Below are positions 1 through 5,155 of a DNA stretch of 5,155 nucleotides, piece by piece; within the stretch, counting starts at the first letter, position 1, and every line of letters begins with the position of its first letter. The notes beneath the pieces were generated by a model, which searched no databases, was not told the origin of the DNA, and saw only the letters and a list, made by a program, of their open reading frames with translations. Both the position numbers and the translations under genes were made by a program. The stretch comes from Lachnospiraceae bacterium (GTDB lineage: Bacteria > Bacillota > Clostridia > Lachnospirales > Lachnospiraceae), in the NCBI GenBank assembly GCA_024699395.1, contig JAILPU010000270.1, positions 1 through 5,155 of the forward strand. The letters run 5' to 3'.

Positions 1-69
1 GAACGGTTAGAATTGGGACGATATCGGAAACAAAATGGACAGTTAGATTTAGGACAGTATAGGGAATAA
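1..69 (+). CDS. Possible C-terminal tail of an unidentified upstream gene (partial)
   Basis: Frame 1 is open from the window edge to a TAA at 67-69 and encodes 22 residues, ERLELGRYRKQN followed by GQLDLGQYRE. The two halves are a 12-residue repeat in which nearly every change is conservative (R/Q, E/D, R/Q, K/E). That pattern is what selection on a protein would leave, so I favour a genuine coding tail over chance. Too little is present to name the protein. By gene order mutS is the usual gene upstream of mutL in Firmicutes, but nothing visible identifies it. The alternative is non-coding, purine-rich repeat DNA. Confidence 0.35.
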   Translation, partial: ERLELGRYRKQNGQLDLGQYRE

Positions 70-91
70 ACGAAACGGTGAGAATACAGAC
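3..91 (+). repeat. Decaying 36-bp direct tandem repeat
   Basis: Copies begin at 3, 39 and 75, exactly 36 bp apart. Copy 1 and copy 2 match at 24 of the first 32 bases by hand alignment; copy 3 matches copy 1 at 13 of its first 17 bases and then diverges. A further trace, TTAGAAT, appears at about 114-120. The core is AC(G/A)GTTAGA(A/T)TT. The period is a multiple of three, so copies 1 and 2 keep the same reading frame. In copy 3 the Leu codon TTA corresponds to TGA, and the frame has already ended at TAA 67-69. Confidence 0.55.
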
Positions 92-132
92 AGGTGGAAT
101 GGTTGGACGCGTTTTAGAATAATATTAGAAAC

Positions 133-139
133 GGGTGGA
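133..139 (+). promoter_or_regulatory. Ribosome binding site that decides the mutL start
   Basis: GGGTGGA at 133-139 lies 10 bases before the ATG at 150 and resembles a Shine-Dalgarno sequence. An upstream in-frame GTG at 135 falls inside this element and has no good site of its own, so ATG 150 is the better start. Confidence 0.55.
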
Positions 140-149
140 ACAAAAACAG

Positions 150-2597
150 ATGAATACGATTAATATTCTGGACAGCAACACAATCGATAAAATTGCCGCC
201 GGCGAGGTGGTGGAGCGCCCCGCAAGCATTGTTAAAGAGCTTGTGGAAAATGCCATGGACGCCGGTTCAAGCGCCGTTACGGTGGAAATTAAGGGCGGCG
301 GCATCGAGCTTATAAGAGTTACGGACAACGGTTCCGGTATCGATAAGGATCAGATTAAAAAGGCATTTCTAAGGCATGCCACCAGTAAGATTGTTACTGC
401 CATTGACCTGGAAAGCATAAGGTCTCTGGGGTTCAGAGGGGAAGCTCTTTCCAGTATCAGCGCCGTTTCCAAAACCGAAGTCATCACCAAAACCAAAGAA
501 TCCCTTACGGGAAACAGATATATGATCGAGGGCAGTAAAGAAGTATACTTTGATGAGGTGGGTGCCCCCGAAGGAACCACCTTTGTGGTGAAGGATCTTT
601 TTTACAATACTCCCGCCAGAAGAAAGTTCTTAAAATCCGCTTCCACGGAGGCGGGATATATTTCTGATCTTATGGAACACCTTGCTCTTTCAAGACCTGA
701 TATTTCTTTTAAATACGTGGTTAACGGCTCTCTTAAGTTTATTACCAAGGGAGACAACGATCTCTTCGGAGTTATTTACAGGCTTTACGGTAAAGAGATT
801 GCGTCTTCCATGACGAGTGTTGCCAAAAGCCAAAACGGTATTGAAATCGTGGGATTTTTGGGTAAACCCGAAATCGTAAGAAGTAACCGTTCCTACGAAA
901 TCTGTTTTATCAACAACCGTTTTGTTAAATGTGATATGGTATCAAAGGCCATAGAAGAGGGGTACAGAGAGTATCTTATGCAGCACAAATTTCCTTTCTG
1001 CGTGCTGAATATCATGGTGGATCCCGGCTTCGTGGATGTTAACGTTCATCCTGCCAAGCTGGATGTGAGATTTTCAGATGAGCCTTTATTTTTCTCCACA
1101 GTTTCCGGGCTCATCAAGGAAAAGATGCACGAGAAGGAACTTATTCCCGAGGCAGTGCTTACGGATGATGAAGATACTTCGGCTATGCCTGCTGTAAAGA
1201 AGGCACCCGAACCCTTTGAGCTTAACAGACTTAGTTCGGAAATCAATGAAGATATAGACTACAAAGATATAAAGAATGCCAAGGCGTTCCAATCCGCCTC
1301 TCAAAGAATTTCTGAGCTTCTGAATCGCTCCAAACCGGTTGCGGGTACGATAGCGACAAACCAAACTGATGCACGGGTTACACAATCATCCGGTGCAAAC
1401 GGTGCAGGAAATGCACAAATATCTGATGCATCCGGTACATCCGGTACATCCGGTACATCCAATACACAAACTCCCGGTGCATCAGGTACGTCTGACATTC
1501 ATACTTCGAATCCATCAAATGTACCCGGTGCAAATGTTGCCGGTACGTCCGATACAAATACGTTAAATACATGGTTTGCGTCCACTCAAAATAATACATC
1601 TGAAACTTCTGTGGACGATGATATATTTTTCTTTGAGGATGAAGATGATGTTGTAAATAATGGCAACTCAAATTCTGACAATGTAAAGGTTGATGCTTCT
1701 CTCGTTGAAGCGGGGCGTGTTGATGCGGGGACTGATAGTAACGGGCGTGGTGATGCGTGGGATGATGGTAACGGGCGTGTTGATGAGAGCAATAATGGCA
1801 CCAATCGTAACGAATCACTGTCCGATTATGATAACACCAATCATAGTGGCGTAAATCACGATATATTGCCCAATAAGGCTCGCCAAATATCCGGTGCGGA
1901 TAATAGTAAAACCGCCGGTGAGAGCGCTGCAGACGCAAAAGTATTCGACAGACCCAAAGTCATTAAAGACCCCAAGCAGTATGATTTCTTTGAAGATAAA
2001 ATTATCAGTACCGACAATATTAAGAAGATTGAAGTTATAGGTCAGATTTTTGACACCTATATAATTTTTAAATACGAGGATAAGGTGATCCTTATGGATC
2101 AGCATGCGGCTCATGAGAAGGTTAACTACGAGAATTTCATGAACCATTATCGTAACAAAGAGATAGTGACCCAGGGAATAATTCCTCCAAAGGTGCTGGC
2201 TCTTACGGGAGCGGAGAAGGCGGTTCTTTCACAGTATATTGAAGTCTTTAGGAATCTTGGCTTTGATATTGAGGAATTTGGGGGAAACGAATTTGTATTA
2301 AGGGGCGTCCCTGTTGATCTCTACGGCTTAAGCGAAGAACAGCTTTTCTTATCTGTTCTTGATGAATTGACCGAAATGGGTAACAGAGGTTCTCTAAGAG
2401 CCATCGAAGAAAAGATAGCCTCCATGTCCTGTAAGGCCGCCATCAAAGGCAATCAGAAAATCGGCACTGCGGAGATGGAAGGCCTTATAAGACAGTTAAT
2501 GGATCTTGAGAATCCCTACAACTGTCCCCACGGAAGACCCACCATGGTTATTGTCACCAGAGAAGAGCTGGATAAAAGGTTTAAAAGAATAGTATGA
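150..2597 (+). CDS. mutL: DNA mismatch repair protein MutL, endonuclease type, with expanded repeat-rich linker
   Basis: MutL couples mismatch recognition by MutS to strand incision and removal. The product is 815 residues from ATG 150, which gives the family-typical opening MNTINILD...KIAAGEVVERP. The N-terminal GHKL ATPase (about 1-335) shows E30 and N34 (equivalent to E. coli E29 and N33), DNGSG at 59-63, HATSKI at 76-81, GFRGEALSS from 94 and HPAK at 300-303. The C-terminal dimerisation/endonuclease domain (about 620-815) has DQHAAHEKVNYE at 650-661, matching DQHA(X)2E(X)4E, plus CK at 761-762 and CPHGRP at 792-797. These metal-site spacings agree with those I recall for B. subtilis MutL. 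QGIIPP at 675-680 fits the MutL clamp-binding consensus QXX(L/I)XP. Usual length is about 615-650, so roughly 185 extra residues sit in the Ser/Thr/Gly/Asn/Asp-rich linker (about 345-610), which carries two tandem-repeat arrays. The stop overlaps the miaA start by four bases. An alternative GTG at 135 would add five residues. Confidence 0.97.
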   Translation: MNTINILDSNTIDKIAAGEVVERPASIVKELVENAMDAGSSAVTVEIKGGGIELIRVTDNGSGIDKDQIKKAFLRHATSKIVTAIDLESIRSLGFRGEALSSISAVSKTEVITKTKESLTGNRYMIEGSKEVYFDEVGAPEGTTFVVKDLFYNTPARRKFLKSASTEAGYISDLMEHLALSRPDISFKYVVNGSLKFITKGDNDLFGVIYRLYGKEIASSMTSVAKSQNGIEIVGFLGKPEIVRSNRSYEICFINNRFVKCDMVSKAIEEGYREYLMQHKFPFCVLNIMVDPGFVDVNVHPAKLDVRFSDEPLFFSTVSGLIKEKMHEKELIPEAVLTDDEDTSAMPAVKKAPEPFELNRLSSEINEDIDYKDIKNAKAFQSASQRISELLNRSKPVAGTIATNQTDARVTQSSGANGAGNAQISDASGTSGTSGTSNTQTPGASGTSDIHTSNPSNVPGANVAGTSDTNTLNTWFASTQNNTSETSVDDDIFFFEDEDDVVNNGNSNSDNVKVDASLVEAGRVDAGTDSNGRGDAWDDGNGRVDESNNGTNRNESLSDYDNTNHSGVNHDILPNKARQISGADNSKTAGESAADAKVFDRPKVIKDPKQYDFFEDKIISTDNIKKIEVIGQIFDTYIIFKYEDKVILMDQHAAHEKVNYENFMNHYRNKEIVTQGIIPPKVLALTGAEKAVLSQYIEVFRNLGFDIEEFGGNEFVLRGVPVDLYGLSEEQLFLSVLDELTEMGNRGSLRAIEEKIASMSCKAAIKGNQKIGTAEMEGLIRQLMDLENPYNCPHGRPTMVIVTREELDKRFKRIV
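1430..1460 (+). repeat. 9-bp minisatellite (ATCCGGTAC) inside mutL linker
   Basis: Three perfect copies of ATCCGGTAC occupy 1430-1456, followed by ATCC and then a degenerate copy, ATCCAATAC, at 1457-1465. In frame it encodes Ser-Gly-Thr repeats starting at residue 428. Scattered diverged CCGGT(G/A)CA units extend the signal from about 1389 to 1559 (residues 414-470, recurrent SGA/SGT/AGT/PGA). Because the unit is 9 bp, gain or loss of copies would keep the mutL frame. Confidence 0.85.
1683..1832 (+). repeat. 30-bp imperfect tandem repeat inside mutL linker
   Basis: GGGCGTG(T/G)TGATG recurs at 1713, 1743 and 1773, exactly 30 bp apart. Copies 1713-1742 and 1743-1772 match at 25 of 30 bases; the third copy matches the second at 22 of 30. 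Flanking, more diverged copies are at 1683-1712 and 1803-1832. The encoded 10-residue units, beginning at residue 512, are VKVDASLVEA, GRVDAGTDSN, GRGDAWDDGN, GRVDESNNGT and NRNESLSDYD. The unit is a multiple of three, so slippage would lengthen or shorten the linker without a frameshift. Confidence 0.8.
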
Positions 2598-3544
2598 CAG
2601 ACGCAAAATCAAAAATTCCCGTTATAGTTCTCACAGGCCCCACGGGAGTGGGTAAAACAGCCCTTTCCATTAAGCTTGCAAAGGAACTTGACGGGGAGAT
2701 TATAAGCGCCGATTCCGTTCAGGTCTACAGAGGGCTTGATATCGGTTCGGCCAAGATAAAAGAATCGGAAAAAGAAGGCATACCTCATCATCTTATTGAC
2801 ATATGCGATGCCGACGAAGAGTTTAATGTTTTTAAATTTAAAACACTCTGCGACGAGGCAATTAAAGATATTTATGAGAGAGGACATTACCCCATAATAT
2901 GCGGAGGTACCGGCTTTTATATTCAAAGTGTTTTAAGGGATGTGGACTTTAAAGCCGATGATTCCGCAGGTGTTGTAAGGAAAAAGTACGAAGATCTCTA
3001 CGAAGAAAAGGGGACTGATTATCTCTATGATCTTTTAATTCAAAAAGATCCCGAGGCTGCTACATACATTCACAAAAACAATGTGAAAAGAGTTATAAGG
3101 GCTTTAGAATATTTTGAACTTAACAATGCTCCCATTTCCCAACATAACGAGGAACAGAGAGATAAAGAAAACGTCTACGACTCCCTTTATTTTGTCTTAA
3201 CGGACGAAAGAAGCACTCTCTATGACAACATCAATAAGAGAGTGGACAAAATGGTGGAAGAGGGCCTTATGGATGAAGTTAAAAGGCTTATGGCCATGAA
3301 GGTTCCAAGGAGCGCCACCTCCATGCAGGCTTTGGGCTACAAGGAAATCTACGATGCTTTTCTTGAGAATACCGATATGGGTGAAGCCATTGAAAAGATT
3401 AAATTAAACACCCGTCATTTTGCCAAGAGACAGCTTACCTGGTTTCGACGTGAAAAAGATGTGATTATGATTGATAAAAGTGAATTTGATCACGATGAAG
3501 ATAAAATGCTTCAATTTATCCTTAAGTATGTAAAAGGTTATTAA
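2594..3544 (+). CDS. miaA: tRNA dimethylallyltransferase MiaA
   Basis: MiaA transfers the dimethylallyl group of DMAPP to N6 of A37 in tRNAs that read UNN codons, forming i6A37 in the cytoplasm. The protein is 316 residues, full length for the family. Visible family marks are the P-loop GPTGVGKT at 15-22, ADSVQVYRGLDIG at 39-51 (with the catalytic-type Asp40 and Ser41), HHLIDICD near 66-73, GGTGFYIQ at 104-111, RVIRALE at 166-172, the RVDKMVEEGL segment typical of the family, GYKE at 248-251, and the C-terminal TRHFAKRQLTWFRR at 273-286. All key motifs are intact. The ATG overlaps the mutL stop (ATGA). There is only a weak AAAAGG 14 bases upstream, so translation probably depends on coupling to mutL. 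mutL-miaA adjacency is common in bacteria. No hfq follows, and the gene ends at TAA 3542-3544. Confidence 0.97.
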   Translation: MTDAKSKIPVIVLTGPTGVGKTALSIKLAKELDGEIISADSVQVYRGLDIGSAKIKESEKEGIPHHLIDICDADEEFNVFKFKTLCDEAIKDIYERGHYPIICGGTGFYIQSVLRDVDFKADDSAGVVRKKYEDLYEEKGTDYLYDLLIQKDPEAATYIHKNNVKRVIRALEYFELNNAPISQHNEEQRDKENVYDSLYFVLTDERSTLYDNINKRVDKMVEEGLMDEVKRLMAMKVPRSATSMQALGYKEIYDAFLENTDMGEAIEKIKLNTRHFAKRQLTWFRREKDVIMIDKSEFDHDEDKMLQFILKYVKGY

Positions 3545-3565
3545 GAATTTTTTAAACCCCGTATT

Positions 3566-3596
3566 TTGATATACACATTATTTTTTTTGTGATAAT
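3566..3596 (+). promoter_or_regulatory. Candidate sigma-A promoter for radC-mreB
   Basis: In the AT-rich gap after miaA, TTGATA (3566-3571) can act as a -35 element and GATAAT (3591-3596) as a -10, separated by 19 bases. The spacer is slightly long, but TGT directly before the -10 gives an extended -10 (TGTGATAAT), which tolerates a poorer -35. Transcription would begin near 3603, leaving a leader of about 28 bases before the radC ATG. The strength is inferred from the consensus match only. Confidence 0.5.
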
Positions 3597-3612
3597 ATAT
3601 ACTTTGTCGAAG

Positions 3613-3625
3613 AAGGCGGAAAGGA
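3613..3625 (+). promoter_or_regulatory. Ribosome binding site for radC, fixing the ATG at 3631
   Basis: AAGGCGGAAAGGA is purine-rich, with AAAGGA (3620-3625) five bases before ATG 3631 and AAGGCGGA (3613-3620) ten bases before it. An in-frame GTG at 3589 has only a T-rich tract upstream and lies inside the predicted -10 region, so it is an unlikely start. Confidence 0.7.
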
Positions 3626-3630
3626 AAAGA

Positions 3631-4326
3631 ATGAAATCAAATCTTTTACCTCAGGACCTTCCTTATGAAAAGTTTATCACAATGGGACCGGAGGCCCTGA
3701 CAGACTCGGAGCTTTTGGCCATCATCATCCAGTCCGGAACCCGAACCCAAAACGCGGTGGAGGTTGCCGGAAATGTACTTAAGCTTTCAAGATATCCCAA
3801 AGAGGGATTATTGGGGCTTTACGAGCTTGGTATCGACGAGCTTGTGGAAGTTGAAGGGATCGGAAAGGTTAAAGCTATCAAGCTTAAAACCGTTGCCGAA
3901 TTATCAAAAAGACTGTCCAAACAGAAGGCAGGCTTAAATTTGAAATTTAACGATCCCGTTACTGTAGCTGAATATTTTATGGAATCCATGAGGCACCGGA
4001 ATAACGAGTGTCTCATTATGGTGTGCCTTGATTCAAAAGGGCTTATGCTTTCGGAGACTGTTATTTCCCAGGGAACAGTGAATAAATCGTTGATTTCGGG
4101 AAGAGAGGTGTTCCTGGAAGCCCTTAATCAGAAAGCCGTAAGCTTTATACTGGTGCACAACCATCCCAGTGGGGATCCCACCCCCAGCAGATCGGATATT
4201 GCTTTTACCAACGATATTCTTGAGATGGGGTACAGACTGGGAATCGTCCTTCTGGATCACATTATTATCGGGGACAACAAATATTACAGTTTCACTGAGA
4301 TGGGACATTTCGACAATCAGACTTGA
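3631..4326 (+). CDS. radC: RadC family protein (UPF0758), JAMM/MPN+ domain
   Basis: The product is 231 residues from ATG 3631, matching the usual RadC size of about 225-230 and beginning with the family-like LPQDLPYEKF. An N-terminal segment with a helix-hairpin-helix-like VEGIGKVKAIKLK at about 74-86 suggests nucleic-acid contact. The C-terminal half is a JAMM/MPN+ metalloprotein fold: H176-N-H178 followed by ten residues and D189 fits HxHx(10)D exactly, within the signature HNHPSGDPTPSRSD. The name comes from an E. coli repair mutation that was later assigned to recG. The true biochemical role of RadC remains unsettled, so repair should not be assumed from the name. It probably starts a transcription unit with its own promoter and continues into the MreB-like gene 16 bases downstream, an order also found in Bacillus (radC-mreB). 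Confidence 0.95.
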   Translation: MKSNLLPQDLPYEKFITMGPEALTDSELLAIIIQSGTRTQNAVEVAGNVLKLSRYPKEGLLGLYELGIDELVEVEGIGKVKAIKLKTVAELSKRLSKQKAGLNLKFNDPVTVAEYFMESMRHRNNECLIMVCLDSKGLMLSETVISQGTVNKSLISGREVFLEALNQKAVSFILVHNHPSGDPTPSRSDIAFTNDILEMGYRLGIVLLDHIIIGDNKYYSFTEMGHFDNQT

Positions 4327-4332
4327 AGGGAG
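4325..4332 (+). promoter_or_regulatory. Ribosome binding site for the mreB-like gene, overlapping the radC stop
   Basis: GAAGGGAG shares two bases with the radC TGA (4324-4326), and its GGAG ends 10 bases before TTG 4343. This is the only good Shine-Dalgarno sequence near the first in-frame start codon, and it supports a TTG start. Ribosomes ending radC would stop right on it, which suggests linked translation. Confidence 0.7.
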
Positions 4333-4342
4333 AATTATTGTT

Positions 4343-5155
4343 TTGAGTAACAACATCTTTGGTATCGATTTAGGCACAAGCAACATCAAAATTTATTCCA
4401 AGCTTGACGATCAGATTTTTATCGAAAAAAACATGATCGCCATCGAGAATAAGAAGAGGGTATTTGCTTACGGAAATTCCGCTTATGAAATGTACGAGAA
4501 GGCACCTTCCAATATTGCCATCTCTTATCCCCTTAACAGCGGAGTTATTGCGGATATTAAAAATATGGAGACCCTTATCGGCCTCTTTATTAAAGATATT
4601 ATGAAGACCAACAACAAGCCTTCGGACTTTTATGTTGCGGTTCCCACCGATGTTACCGAAGTTGAGAAAAAGGCTTTTTACGATCTTATCAAGGAAAGCG
4701 GAGTTAAAGCAAAGAAGATCATGGTTGTGGAAAAGGCGGTTGCCGACGGCCTCGGCCTTGATATTGACGTTAAGACCGCCCAGGGTGTCCTTGTGGTCAA
4801 CGTGGGCTATGACACAACGGAAATTTCCATTCTTTCCCTTGGAGGAATTGTATTAAGCCACCTTATAAAGACGGGAGGCTATAAGTTTGACGAAGCCATC
4901 CGTAACGCTGTGAGATGGGAGTACAATCTTCTTATCGGTCAGAAAACTGCGGAGCAGGTTAAGATTAACTTGAGTGACCTTATTAAAAACAATGAGAGCG
5001 CTCTTGTTTACGGAAGAGATATCGTGGGTGGTCTTCCCGTGGAGAGACAGATTCCCACTGAACTTGTTAATAAAGCTCTTAAGGAGCATTTTGATCTTAT
5101 TATAGACAATATCAAATCCATCCTTGAGAGAACTCCTCCGGAACTTGCTGCTGAT
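4343..5155 (+). CDS. MreB/Mbl-like bacterial actin with altered nucleotide-binding loop (partial, 3' end outside window)
   Basis: MreB-family actins form membrane-associated filaments that guide cell-wall synthesis. The frame is open from TTG 4343 to the window edge, 271 codons. Family marks are FGIDLGTSN at 6-14 (phosphate-1 loop, Asp9 kept), SGVIADIKNME near 67-77, VAVPTDVTEVEK near 99-110, SLGGIVLSHLIKTGG near 165-179, TAEQVKINL, YGRDIVGGLPVE and ERTPPELAAD at 262-271. That last motif falls about 60 residues before the end of a typical 335-345 residue MreB. The phosphate-2 loop is NVGYDTTE at 153-160 where canonical MreB has DIGGGTTE: the metal-contacting Asp is Asn153 and two Gly become Tyr-Asp. 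The catalytic Glu appears kept (E130), but the usual Pro after it is Lys131. It could be a diverged MreB or a specialised paralogue; I therefore give no gene symbol. Position after radC matches canonical mreB. The TTG start has a well-placed ribosome binding site. Confidence 0.88.
   Translation, partial: MSNNIFGIDLGTSNIKIYSKLDDQIFIEKNMIAIENKKRVFAYGNSAYEMYEKAPSNIAISYPLNSGVIADIKNMETLIGLFIKDIMKTNNKPSDFYVAVPTDVTEVEKKAFYDLIKESGVKAKKIMVVEKAVADGLGLDIDVKTAQGVLVVNVGYDTTEISILSLGGIVLSHLIKTGGYKFDEAIRNAVRWEYNLLIGQKTAEQVKINLSDLIKNNESALVYGRDIVGGLPVERQIPTELVNKALKEHFDLIIDNIKSILERTPPELAAD

Noticed and set aside
103..131. Possible mutL promoter (TTGGAC with TAGAAA 17 bases later)
   Set aside because: The -10 match is poor and transcription would start inside or after the ribosome binding site. 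The closer TAGAAT at 115-120 is only six bases away from TTGGAC. mutL is more likely read from an upstream promoter.
1369..1566. Plus-strand 65-codon frame encoding repeated His-Pro-Val motifs
   Set aside because: It is an out-of-frame reading of the 9-bp minisatellite within mutL; the His-Pro-Val periodicity is an artefact of the DNA repeat.
1743..1754. GRGD sequence in the MutL linker suggesting an RGD-type adhesion motif
   Set aside because: MutL is cytoplasmic and the tetrapeptide arises from a single base change in one unit of the 30-bp repeat; no secretion signal is present.
1430..1832. CRISPR-like reading of the repeat arrays
   Set aside because: Units are only 9 and 30 bp with no unique spacers between them, are in-frame with mutL, and encode recognisable peptide repeats.
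1378..1938. 186-codon open frame on the minus strand rich in His, Tyr and Arg
   Set aside because: It lies wholly inside mutL opposite the repeat-rich linker; its length and odd composition follow from the repeats having no stop on that strand. No ribosome site or family resemblance.
3533..3560. Possible terminator after miaA (TTAAGAATTTTTTAA)
   Set aside because: The near-palindrome is purely A/T, with no GC stem followed by a T tract, so it would not form a stable intrinsic terminator.
4632..4856. 74-codon plus-strand frame, Arg/Leu-rich
   Set aside because: Overlaps the MreB-like gene in another frame; the MreB reading shows conserved family motifs throughout this stretch.

Overview
The window reads as a compact chromosomal segment of a low-to-moderate GC Firmicute, most likely a clostridial lineage such as Lachnospiraceae. 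Three things point there: a MutL carrying its own endonuclease domain (bacteria lacking MutH), the gene order mutL-miaA-radC-mreB, and strong AGGA-type ribosome binding sites. The lineage call is inference from gene content; there is no rRNA or marker search behind it.

Layout, all on the + strand. Positions 1-69 probably hold the last codons of an unidentified upstream gene, inside a decaying 36-bp tandem repeat. mutL (150-2597) overlaps miaA (2594-3544) by four bases (ATGA), so the two are probably translationally coupled. A short AT-rich gap (3545-3630) contains a good candidate promoter. radC (3631-4326) follows, and after 16 bases comes an MreB/actin-like gene (TTG start at 4343) that runs off the right edge with 271 codons visible. 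No tRNA, rRNA, CRISPR, insertion sequence or convincing terminator was seen. No gene-free stretch exceeds 300 bases.

Functionally, the first transcription unit couples mismatch repair (MutL) with tRNA anticodon-loop modification (MiaA, i6A37). The second couples RadC, a JAMM-fold protein of unsettled function, with a cytoskeletal actin homologue; radC next to mreB is a widespread Firmicute arrangement.

The most notable points are these. (1) MutL is about 185 residues longer than usual, all in the linker, which is built from two in-frame tandem-repeat arrays (9 bp and 30 bp). (2) A second possible sliding-clamp motif lies at the linker/C-terminal border. (3) The MreB-like protein has a non-canonical phosphate-2 loop (NVGYDTTE where MreB has DIGGGTTE). 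(4) A 36-bp repeat runs through and beyond the stop codon of the upstream reading frame. I see no clearly undescribed multi-gene system here; the novelty lies in unusual versions of housekeeping genes.
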